Source of the DNA: Salvelinus alpinus
Lineage: Eukaryota; Chordata; Actinopteri; Salmoniformes; Salmonidae
DNA: 64,000 nt
Direction: 5' to 3'
NCBI RefSeq assembly: GCF_045679555.1
Contig: NC_092093.1
Location: 62,809,390 to 62,873,389 of the forward strand
The position numbers and the translations under genes are program-made. Within the stretch, counting starts at the first letter, position 1, and each line of letters begins with the position of its first letter. This document shows positions 1 to 8,945 of the stretch, one piece after another. A model generated the notes under the pieces. It was not told the DNA's origin. It searched no databases and was given only the letters and a program-made list of their open reading frames with translations.

Positions 1-24
1 TCAGACAATGAACATGGTGCCTAC

Positions 25-277
25 CTCTTGGCGGGGCGCAGCTTGACTTTGCCGATGTCTTTGAGCACGTCCAGCATATTGGGAACCTCTGCCTGCTTGG
101 GCCCCTGGTGCAGCAGTGTCTGGCCCTCAGTCTTCTTCCCACGGCGCTCCTGGATAAGGTCAATGACTGAGAAGCTCTGTTGGAGCCCCATGAGTGGGGG
201 TGGAGGAGGGGGAGGCGGCGGCGGGGGAGGCGGAGGGACGCAGGGTGGAGGAGGGCCGCCTGGGGCGGGAGGACCTC
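25..277 (-). CDS. mtfr1: mtfr1 coding exon 6 (proline-rich exon)
   Basis: This exon of mitochondrial fission regulator 1 follows acceptor CCCCAG (exon starts at 277) and ends at donor GTAGGC (exon ends at 25, codon split after two bases). It encodes a run of about 14 prolines, then PPLMGLQQSFSVIDLIQERR, then PNMLDVLKDIGKVKLRPAKR. From recall of the family, MTFR1 has the same order: poly-proline, a short S-x-x-D-L-I-x-E-R-R box and a PNML-x-x-LK-x-x-x-x-VKLR box. The family promotes mitochondrial fission or fragmentation and acts at mitochondria. The phase (one base from exon 5 plus GA) restores a glycine, which supports the exon pair. The remaining C-terminal exons lie beyond the left edge. 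MTFR2 is an alternative paralogue, but the armc1 neighbour favours MTFR1. The plus-strand open frame over this exon is a shadow of its GC-rich proline codons. Confidence 0.9.
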
Positions 278-436
278 CTGGGGATAAGAAATGTACAGAT
301 TAGTCTGACAATTATTCCATGAAAAGCTGCCATCTTCAGGCAGATATAGGTCATTACAGTGGAAAAAATAGAACTCTTACCCAACAAATGAAGGGGCTAA
401 ATTACAGTTCTCTGTTTTGAGGATTCTTCTTTACCT

Positions 437-440
<4 letters not shown>

Positions 441-480
<40 letters not shown>
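441..480. repeat. (GT)n microsatellite in mtfr1 intron 5
   Basis: About 20 uninterrupted GT units lie between mtfr1 exons 5 and 6, just downstream of the exon 5 donor. On the transcript this reads as a CA repeat, a context that can bind hnRNP-L-type splicing factors (family knowledge, not shown here). Confidence 0.95.
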
Positions 481-481
<1 letters not shown>

Positions 482-501
482 CTGAGGTCTCTCTCTCGTA
501 C

Positions 502-740
502 CTGGTGTCAGTGTGTTCTGCTCCTGGGTCAGTACTATCTGTGCGATCTGGGCTCTGAGTTTAGCCAGCTCGGTCTCTAGAGCACTGATCTTTTGGATGG
601 CCTCATTGTTGCTGCAGGTCTGAACCTGGGGCTCCGGCTCAGCCTTGTGCAGCCTGGGTAATGACCTCCGTCTGGGCAAAGATTGTTGTTTGGGCTGAGG
701 CTGGTGAGAACGAAACATGAGCCCTGACGGTGCCTCTGAC
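502..740 (-). CDS. mtfr1: mtfr1 coding exon 5 (coiled-coil exon)
   Basis: The acceptor CCGTTCAG precedes base 740 and the donor GTACGA follows base 502. The exon starts by completing an arginine codon (AG from exon 4 plus G) and ends one base into a glycine codon. It encodes SEAPSGLMFRSHQ, a basic serine/arginine stretch, and then a predicted coiled coil, IQKISALETELAKLRAQIAQ, followed by IVLTQEQNTLTPG. The motif [IL]QKI-ALE-EL--LR-QIA-IV is the family hallmark of MTFR1/MTFR2 as I recall it. An internal ATG at 718 could be taken as a start, but the reading frame is open upstream into exon 4 across a good splice junction, so it is an internal methionine. Confidence 0.93.
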
Positions 741-929
741 CTGAACGGGACCGATGGTATACAAGCGCCATATTAGAAAGCAGGAAAGAGATTCATGGAG
801 TAATACACACATGGAAAGTTAACAAAAGCAAAGGAACTCCCTAATAAGCACAGTGTGGGTCAAACAGGGGCAGCATCACAGCGTCACGGCTTAAGAAAGG
901 GTGCCTGTGCTAACGCCCTCTTTTCTTAC

Positions 930-1063
930 CTCAGTCTCCCAAATCCAAACCAGTCATTTTTCTCCTCCTCGTCGATCCAGCAGACATCAGCGAGAGAGGC
1001 CAGCAGTCCATTCTGTCTCCCAGCGCTATTCAGGACACTACTGTCCTCAGTGTAAGGATCGAG
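930..1063 (-). CDS. mtfr1: mtfr1 coding exon 4
   Basis: The acceptor TGTGTCTCAG precedes base 1063 and the donor GTAAGA follows base 930. The exon starts in phase 0 and ends two bases into a codon. It encodes LDPYTEDSSVLNSAG, then NGLLASLADVCWIDEEEKND, then WFGFGRLR. The S-L/F-A-D-V-x-W-[IV]-x-x-E-E core matches the conserved MTFR1/MTFR1L segment (SFADVGW or TLADIAW in mammals, from memory). Phases with exon 3 (ends at a full codon, Q) and exon 5 are consistent. Upstream lies a roughly 2.9-kb intron packed with repeats. Confidence 0.9.
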
Positions 1064-1260
1064 CTGAGACACAGGGCAGCCATGTTAATTAATACACCTA
1101 AACATTCTGTCCTATTTAACCACGTGAGGTATTCTCTTTTCATGACTCAAACTTCATTCACACTACTTGGAAACCTACCCTGACAGACATTTGATTGGCT
1201 ATGGTTGACTTTTAGAAATAGAGCACATGACAGCAATTGAAGAAAGCCATTTTGATGCCG

Positions 1261-1849
1261 TCTGTCGAGGTCCATTCTTAATTACGCAGTCTGTCAACAA
1301 CCCGTCGAGGTCCATTCTTAATTACGCAGTCTGTCAACAACCCGTCGAGGTCCATTCTTAATTACGCAGTCTGTCAACAACCCGTCGAGGTCCATTCTTA
1401 ATTACGCAGTCTGTCAACAACCCGTCGAGGTCCATTCTTAATTACGCAGTCTGTCAACAACCCGTCGAGGTCCATTCTTAATTACGCAGTCTGTCAACAA
1501 CCCGTCGAGGTCCATTCTTAATTACGCAGTCTGTCAACAACCCGTCGAGGTCCATTCTTAATTACGCAGTCTGTCAACAACCCGTCGAGGTCCATTCTTA
1601 ATTACGCAGTCTGTCAACAACCCGTCGAGGTCCATTCTTAATTACGCAGTCTGTCAACAACCCGTTGAGGTCCATTCTTAATTACGCAGTCTGTCAACAA
1701 CCCGTCGAGGTCCATTCTTAATTACGCAGTCTGTCAACAACCCGTCGAGGTCCATTCTTAATTACGCAGTCTGTCAACAACCTGTCGAGGTCCATTCTTA
1801 TGCTGTCTGTCAATCCGTCGAGGTCTATTCGTATGCTGTCTGTCAACAT
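1261..1849. repeat. 40-bp tandem satellite in mtfr1 intron 3
   Basis: About 13 head-to-tail copies of a 40-bp unit containing CGTCGAGGTCCATTCTTAAT. Copies are nearly identical; one has CGTTGAGG (about 1660), a CpG-to-TpG change, and the last unit is followed by two shortened, diverged copies to about 1849. There are no unique spacers between units, so it is a plain tandem array. The near-identity implies recent expansion or homogenisation. Confidence 0.97.
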
Positions 1850-1968
1850 GAGCGTAAAGTCATAGAAAAAGATAAGAAAAAGACAGTAGATACCTTTCAG
1901 GGGACAGTCCAAGGGGACCAGTGTTTCACCTATATTTATTTAGCAGCGGTGATCTAACTATACCTACA

Positions 1969-2300
1969 CACACTGAGTATACAAAACATTAAGAACACCT
2001 CTTTCCACGATAGCTTTCACCTGGTCAGTCTACGACCCCCTACTGACATCACCTGTTAAACCCACTTCATTCAGTGTAGATGAAGGGGAGGAGACATGTT
2101 AAAGAAGGATTTTTAGGTCAATCCATTTTTAAGACAATCGAGGCATGGATTGTGTTTGTGTGCCATTCAGAGGGTGAATGTGGAAGACAAAAGATTTAAG
2201 TGACTTTGAACGGGGTATGGTAGATGTCAGGCGCATCGGTTTGAGTGTGTCAAGAACTGCAACGCTGCTGGGAATTGAGGCAAAATGTTTTGTACAGTAA
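1969..2300 (-). mobile_element. Non-autonomous Tc1-like element, truncated
   Basis: The left end CACTGAGTATACAAAACATT and the right remnant AATGTTTTGTAC are inverted versions of each other. The body (TTTCACCTGGTCAGTCTACG and AAAGATTTAAGTGACTTTGA) matches the copies at 40,816 and 42,590 in opposite orientation. The middle is deleted. No coding capacity remains. Confidence 0.8.
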
Positions 2301-2317
2301 TCCATCTACCTCAAGTT

Positions 2318-3320
2318 ATTTCAGCCACACCCATTGCTGACAGGTGTATAAAATAAAGCACACAGCCATGCAATCGCCATAGACAAACATTGGTAGTGGA
2401 ATGGACTTACTGAAGAACTCAGGGACTTTCAACAGGGCACCTCATAGGGTGCCACCTTTCCAACAAGTCAGTTCATTACATTTCTGCCCTGGTCAAGTGC
2501 TGTCAATGTGAAGTGCAACCATCTAGGATAAACAACGGCTTAGCCGCAGTGGTAGGCCACACAAGCTCACAGAACGGGATCACCAAGTACTGAAGCGTGT
2601 AAAAATCATCTGTCCTCTGTTGCAAAACTCACTACAGAGTTCCAAACTGCCCCAGGAAGCAACGTCAACACAATAACAGTTCGTAGGGAGCTTCATGAAA
2701 TGGGTGTGCATGGCCGAGCAGCCGCACACCAGCCTAAGATCACCATGTGCAATGCCAAGTGCTGGACTTTGAAGCAGGGAAACACATTCTCTGGAATGAT
2801 GAATCCTGCTTCACAATCTGGAAGTCCGACAGACAAATCTGGGTTTGGCGGATGCCAGGAGAACGCTACCTGCACCAATACATCGTGCCAACTGTAACGT
2901 TTGGTGGAGGAGGAATAATGGTCTGGGGCTGTTTTTCACAGTTCGGGCTCCTTAGTTCCATTGAAGGGAAATCTTAAAGCTACAGCATACAATGACATTC
3001 TAGACAATTCTGTGCTTCCAACTTTATGGAAACAGTTTGTGGAAGGCCCTTTCCTGTTTCAGCATGACAATTCCCCCGTGCACAAAGCGGGGTCCATACA
3101 GAAATGGTTTGTCGAGATTGGTGTGGAAGAACTTGACTGGTCTGCACAGAGCTCTGACCTCAAGCCCATCAAACAACTTTGGGATGAATTGGAACAGGCC
3201 CAACCTCACTAATGCTCTTGTGGCTGAATGGAAGCAAGTCTCTGCAGCAATGTTCCAACATCTAGTGGAAAACCTTCCCAGAAGAGTGGAGGCTGTTATA
3301 GCAGCAAATGGGGGGGACAT
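2318..3320 (+). pseudogene. Degenerate Tc1-like transposase relic
   Basis: This is a broken plus-strand transposase related to the element at 38,831-39,955. Frames in three registers give [16 protein letters not shown] and LFQHDNSPVHKAGSIQKWF pieces and a C-terminal SSDLKPIKQLWDELE. In active Tc1 proteins the last motif reads NPIE-LW; here the catalytic glutamate is lysine, and frameshifts separate the pieces. Both terminal repeats are missing, so it is immobile. It lies in mtfr1 intron 3 directly after another Tc1-like fragment. Confidence 0.85.
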
Positions 3321-3908
3321 TAGTCAACAGTACAAAGTTACTGTTGTAGGTTGTCTGATGAACTGACCTAAAACAGACATACTGCATTCCTCACAGAAAG
3401 GAAGGACAGCTAAAGGGAGGGAGAGAGGAAAAAAAGAGAAAACAGTAATGACAGGAAAGACGAATGTAAAGACTGAGCAGGGCAATGATAACATGGCTAT
3501 CTAAATTAACTGTTGTGTTCTGTGTAACTGGAACTTTCTAATGCAAAAAAATACTAATTGGATCAGACTTCAAATCTAAACATTAAAAAGGCACCTCGAT
3601 ATTTTATTACCAATGAGGAGCAACATAGCCTAACTTCCCTAAACATTAAATCAGCACCTAGGTCCATGTTATCAGTCTCATGACGTTTTCTATTCTGTTT
3701 AGTGTTGAAGCATCAAAACAAATGAACAAGCTGGCAAACACTCTTGATGAGGGTGACTTGACCATTAGATCAGAATACATCAGGACATGAGCACACCAAG
3801 ATAACGTGACACTTGAGCACAAGGTAAAGAGCAGTGACACAGAAACAGTGACAGACACAGAAACAAAGTCACATGGAAACAATGTCCCACACAGATCATA
3901 CTCTGTCA

Positions 3909-4070
<162 letters not shown>

Positions 4071-4324
4071 TCAAAATAAACACACAGGTCTATGGTTAAG
4101 TACTAGAATCAAGATAATCGGTACATAACAATTAAATCATGCCTTATAAAAGACAGTATAGTAGAAGTGCAGTATACTGGAAATGCCATGAGGACATGGA
4201 TTGGATACTATTGTGATCTCAAGACGCTTCAACAATGTCTTCAGTCCTCCTCTACTTCTGGGTATACTGTAGTTGCTACACCGTCTGATAAGTGACAGTT
4301 GAGATGACAGATATCTGGTTACCC

Positions 4325-5195
4325 TAAAGGCCGGCACATTGCGATATGGAGTGGTTTCATCTTACCGTCCAAATGCATTGCATGCAGCCGGCAATACATT
4401 TGGACTGGTGAGGTAACCTAAAACATTATCCATTCAGGCTGCATTGGCTTCGATTTCCTCCTTAACTTTATTTAATGGCGAGAAGCCGTAATTTTATTTG
4501 TATATAATTTTTTTAAATAGAAAAATACGCATACCTTTATGAAAACACCATTTCGCACCACCATGCTAAATTGGCTAAATGCTAATCCCGGATGTTGTGT
4601 ATTGCGTTCAGCCAGTCAGTTTGAAACTATTAGCGGCATCGCATTAGCGAAAACCAAAACTGTACTCAGGGCAGACCTGGCTGTAGCTAAATATGTTTGA
4701 GTCGCTTCGGGAACAATTTTAGCAAACGAAGCCTTTTCCTAATCTTAACATAAGTCTCCTAACCTGCCACATGAATTATCCTAACCTGCTACATAATTTA
4801 TTCTAATCTGCTAAGAAAAGTCACTTCTGCTAGTCAAAACCGGCAGACCCCCCCCCCCCTGAGAAATCTTGGTTTTCACTAATGCGATACAGCACTGCCT
4901 TAGGTTAGGGGTGAAAAAACAGACTGATGCAACCTGATTGGCTGAACGTGATACACAACATCCAGGATTAGCATTTAGCCACTCCCATGCTGGTGGTACA
5001 CATTTGTCCTGTTTTTCTCCACTTTCACCATTAAAGTTCAGGAGGAAATCAAAGCCTATGCAGCCTGAATGAAGAATGATTTTAGTCCGAAACGGTTCAC
5101 AAGGGATATGAATGTATTGCCGGTGCATACAATGCGTTTGGATGGTAAAATTAAAACGACTCAATATCGCCATCTGCCGGCCTTTAGGCAAATAA
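4325..5195. repeat. Long foldback (inverted-repeat) element in mtfr1 intron 2
   Basis: Bases 4325-4680 read in reverse complement resemble 4860-5195 read forward. Shared landmarks in order are CTAATGCGAT, TGGCTGAACG, ATACACAACATCC, GGATTAGCATTTAGCCA, GGAGGAAATC, GCAGCCTGAATG, AATGTATTGCCGG and GCCGGCCTTTAGG. Arms of about 340-360 bp flank a loop of about 180 bp. The arms have diverged by substitutions and small indels. It could be a MITE-like element or an inverted duplication. A donor-like CG/GTAAGATG at 4366 (minus strand) lies in the left arm. Confidence 0.8.
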
Positions 5196-5250
5196 TATCT
5201 GGTCTGATCATGACTGTACTCCATGGTATGGGAAAAATGAAAGTACTTAC

Positions 5251-5348
5251 CAGGTCCATTTCTATCCTTGGACTTTCTTTACTCATTCTATCGATGTGTT
5301 TTCAAAGCAGCAGTTGTACACAAGAAAGCATCTTCTTTGTGAGGTAGT
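5251..5348 (-). CDS. mtfr1: mtfr1 exon 2, probable first coding exon
   Basis: A pyrimidine-rich tract and CCCCCAG precede base 5348; a consensus donor CTG/GTAAGT follows base 5251. The 98-nt exon holds an upstream ATG (5331) opening a nine-codon reading frame that ends in TGA, and then, in the same frame, an ATG at 5286 that opens MSKESPRIEMDL. Joined to exon 3 at the acceptor before 4046, this reads straight into AYGSS. The peptide does not resemble the mammalian MTFR1 N-terminus I remember, which is variable in the family, so the start is uncertain. The splice sites are strong; the coding role is inference. Confidence 0.55.
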
Positions 5349-5491
5349 CTGGGGGAAACAACAGGAAGACAAACAGGGGTAGAAATACTTGTAGTTAGCA
5401 TTGTGATATTTTGGCCTTGCTCCTGATATTCTAAATGTGTTCGTTTTTATCCTAGCCATCACTTTGGACTTCTCTTTGTATTCATACTATA

Positions 5492-6766
5492 CGGAACAAA
5501 AACAAACTCAACATGTAAAGTGTTGGTCCCATGTTTCATGAGCTGAAATAAAAGATCCCAGAAATGTTCGATATGCAAAAAAAGCTTATTTCTCTAAAAT
5601 TGAGCACAATTTCATTTACATCCCTGTTAGTGAGCATTTCTCCTTTGCCAAGATAATCCATCCAACTGACAGTTGTGGCATATCAAGAAGCTTATTAAAC
5701 AGCATGATCATTACACAGGTGCACCTTGTTCTGGGGACAAGAAAAGGCCACTAAAATCTGAAAACATTTTTCACACAACGCCACAGATGTCTCAAGTTGA
5801 GGGAGCATGCAATTGGTATGCAGACTGCAGGAATGTCCACCAGAGCTGTTGCCTGAGAATTAAATGTTCATTTCTACCATAAGTTGCCTCAGTTGTTTTA
5901 GAGAATTTGGCAGTACATCCAACTGGCCACACAACCACACCAGCCCAGGACCTCCACATCCGGCTTCTTCACCTGCGGGATTGTCTGAGACCAGCCACCA
6001 GACAGCTGATGAAAATGTGAGTTTGCGCAACTGAAACATTTCTGCACAAACTGTCATGAACCGTCTCAGGGAAGTTTATCTGCGTGCTCGTCGTCCTCAC
6101 TAGGGTCTTGACCTGACTGGAGTTTGGCGTCATTACTGAATTCAGTGGACGAGCGGTTCGCTTATGTCAAATGCCCCATGGTGGTAGTGGGGTTAAGGTA
6201 TGGGCAGGCATAAGCTACAGACAACAAACACAATTGCATCTTAAATCGATGGCAATTTGAACGTACAGCGATATCGTGATGAGATCCTGAGGCCCATTGT
6301 CGTGCAATTCATCCGCCACCATCACCTCATGTTTCAGCATGATAATGCACGGCCCCATGCCACAAGAATCTGTACACAATTCCTGGAAGCTGAAAAAGTC
6401 CCAGTTATTCCATGGCCTGCAAACTCACCAGACATGTCACCCATAGAGAATGTTTGGGATGCTCTGGATTGACGTGTACGACAGCGTGTTCCAGTTCCCC
6501 CCAATATCCAGCACCTTCACACAGCCATTGAAGAGGAGTCGGACAACATTCCACAATCAACAACCTAATCAACTCTATGCCAAGAAGATTTGTCTCGCAT
6601 GAGGCAAATGGTGGTCACACCAGATACTGGTTTTCTAAGCCACACCCCTACTTAAAAAGAAGAATCCCTAGAATATTTATTTCGATTGACTGATTTCCTC
6701 ATATGAACTGTAATTCAGTAACATCTTTGAAATTGTTGCATGTTGTGTTTATACTTTTGTTCAGTG
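5492..6766 (+). mobile_element. Tc1-like transposon copy, decayed
   Basis: The right end reads CTTTTGTTCAGTG before TA; the left end is a worn inverse starting after TA at 5490. Bases 6257-6472 encode a transposase C-terminus with HLMFQHDNARPHATR and NSPDMSPIENVWDALD, the second catalytic Asp and final Glu region of Tc1 DD34E enzymes. Upstream frames are broken. The same family is seen at 14,106, 19,484 and 59,423. Confidence 0.85.
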
Positions 6767-7020
6767 TATATATGGTAAAGTTGAGTTCTCAGCCTTTTTA
6801 GGGACCCCGTCTGAAAGCTCTCAAGGACCCCCCTATGGTCCCAAGCACCCTGGTTGAGAATCAATGAGCAATTTGATTTGAGAGTTCAGGTTCTTGTGTC
6901 ATGTTCGCTCTCAAATTTTTGGCATCATTCTGCCTTCTCCCTACAGTTTTCAGCCATTAGCGTCGCCCATGACTACCTCATGTTAATTACAACCCTGACA
7001 CTGTGTTTTAACGTTTAGAA
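6767..7020. other. Short non-repetitive stretch
   Basis: No ORF, RNA gene or recognisable repeat is seen between the Tc1 copy and the hAT-like fragment. Confidence 0.5.
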
Positions 7021-7271
7021 ACGTCAGTTGTGAAAAGTACCTAAGTAGAAATTATTTAAAGTACAACTTAAGTTGTAAAAAACTAGTAAAAACTAGTACT
7101 ACACTAAAAACTAGTAAAAACTTCAAATTTTACTACACTACTTTCCTACAGAAAATAATGTTTTAACTCCATACATTTCGCCTGACACCCAAAAGTACAT
7201 TTTTAATGATTAGCAGGACAGGAAAAAAGACAAATTCACACTCATTAAGCGAGCATTCCTGGTCATCCCTA
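7021..7271 (-). mobile_element. hAT-like non-autonomous element, first part (split by insertion)
   Basis: It resembles the reverse complement of the element at 23,421-23,960: AAGTACCTAAGTAG, TACAGAAAATAATG, TCCATACATTT and TGACACCCAAAAGTAC. The continuation, CTGCCACTGATCTGGCAGAC, is found at 8816, beyond a 1.5-kb insertion. Confidence 0.7.
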
Positions 7272-8813
7272 CACAGTGAAATCAATGGTGTACATTTAAA
7301 CTCTGACAGTTTTAAAAGTACACTATTTTCAGTGAACCTATGAATCCCACTGAACTGGCATTAAAATAACACTTTTTAAAGTGTTAAAGATTTAACTCTG
7401 TTGCAGTGTTCCCCATTCAACTCTTAGTATTCAAATGAACTTCTTCAAATGAACTCTATTGTAGAGTAATGCGCAACCCCTACAGTGTAAAACAGAACAT
7501 TTAATTTAGAGTAAACTCGACTCACTCTGCTTAGTGCTGACGCTGTTACACTTTCTCAGTGTAAGAAACGAACACCTGAGGGGTTACAGTAAATACTCTT
7601 TGGGTGTTGACTGTATGAGAATTCACTGTGTGGTGCAAAGCATCATTTGCAGATATCCCAGGGTTCCTTTTCTTTGAGTTAATTTTTATTACCACCCATG
7701 ACTATATTTGTTAGTGACAGAGACATGGTTAAAGGCCTGTGGCTTTCACCAAGTGAGTACCTAGGTGAATGCTATCATTAAAATTAAACTCTGACAATAC
7801 ACACATCATAAGGCTTTCATCTGATGGCCTAGTTTTACCCTAACACAATGGTGTTAGGAAACTCCTGGTTTACAGACCACATCATGCCTACAAGTCACAA
7901 TATCCTGGCTTGCAAAGTTATATGTATTTCCTTTAAGAATCATGCCAGCGTTAGGATATCCAACAGTTGGAATTTTTATTCACTCATAACCTGCATTCAG
8001 AATGACGGTCAGAGTTAGGAAAGTTGATAAGAAGACTACCTAAACCATTTAAACTGGAACCACCATTTCAGTAAGGGGTGCAATAAATCTAACTAACTGA
8101 TTGGATTAGTTTAAAACAATTTATGTTATGTTTGTGTAGCATAAGTTTAATAAATTAATCAATGTACATGCAAAAGCATTAAAACAATCTTGTAAAAAAT
8201 AAACCTACTTGCATTTGGGAAATATGATAATGATGGGTGTGATTGATGGGACTGTTTTACTATCCAATGTGTAAAACCGCTTCTACCCCCAAGCCATAAG
8301 ACTGCTGGACAATTAATCAAATGGCCACCCAAACTATTTGCATTGACACCCCCTTTGTTTTTACACTGCTGCTACTCACTGTTTATTATCTATGCATAGT
8401 CACTTTACCTCCACCTACATGTACAAATTACCTCAATTAAGCTTTACCCCCGCACAATGACTCGGTACCGGTACACCCTGTAAATAGCCTCATTGTTATT
8501 TTATTGTGCTACTTTTTCTTTAGTAAATATTTTAACTATATTTTCTTAAAACCTCATTGTTGGTTAATGGGCTTGTAAGTAAGCCTTAAAAACGGTAAGG
8601 TCTATTACACCTGTTGTATTCAGCGCATGTGACAAATAATATTTTATAACTCTGGTTATTAACACCAACACTGAGGGTTCTAATACACCATTGAGTGTAA
8701 ATTTCACTCAGAGTGAATTGGATCCTGAATTAACACTAGAAATGTTACACTGAAAAATCAACACTTGCCAATTTGCTGTGTACTGAAAAATCAACACTTG
8801 CCAATTTGCTGTG
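7272..8813. mobile_element. Inserted element with CACAG ends and TA duplication
   Basis: The insertion splits the hAT-like element cleanly: CATCCCTA before it and TACTGCC after it. Ends are CACAGTGAAATC and ATTTGCTGTG, with TA on both sides. The interior has repeated GTGTTAA-type words, no transposase, and an embedded LINE 3' fragment (8270-8640). The last 66 bp are two copies of a 33-bp unit ending in the terminal CTGTG. The superfamily is not resolved. Confidence 0.6.
8270..8640 (+). mobile_element. LINE 3'-end fragment
   Basis: CTTCTACCCCCAAGCCATAA and following bases match the 3' region of the LINE at 20,560-21,350 (AGACTRCTGRAC, TTATCTATGCATA). It is 5'-truncated and non-coding. Confidence 0.7.
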
Positions 8814-8815
8814 TA

Positions 8816-8945
8816 CTGCCACTGATCTGGCAGACTTAAACATAATTTACAAACAAAGCATTTGTGTTCGAGTGTTGGAGTGTGCCCCTGGCTATCCGTA
8901 AATACAATTAAATAGATAATGTCCTTAATATAGGCCAATTTAAAT
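8816..8945 (-). mobile_element. hAT-like non-autonomous element, second part
   Basis: It continues the fragment at 7021-7271: ATAATTTACAAACAAAGCA, GTGTGCCCCTGGCTATCCGT. The same words occur in reverse complement in the copy at 23,421. The outer end has decayed. Confidence 0.65.

Noticed and set aside
28..303. Plus-strand glycine-rich ORF at the left edge
   Set aside because: Antisense of the mtfr1 proline-rich exon.
1261..1849. 40-bp repeats as a CRISPR array
   Set aside because: No spacers; simple tandem repeat within a host intron.
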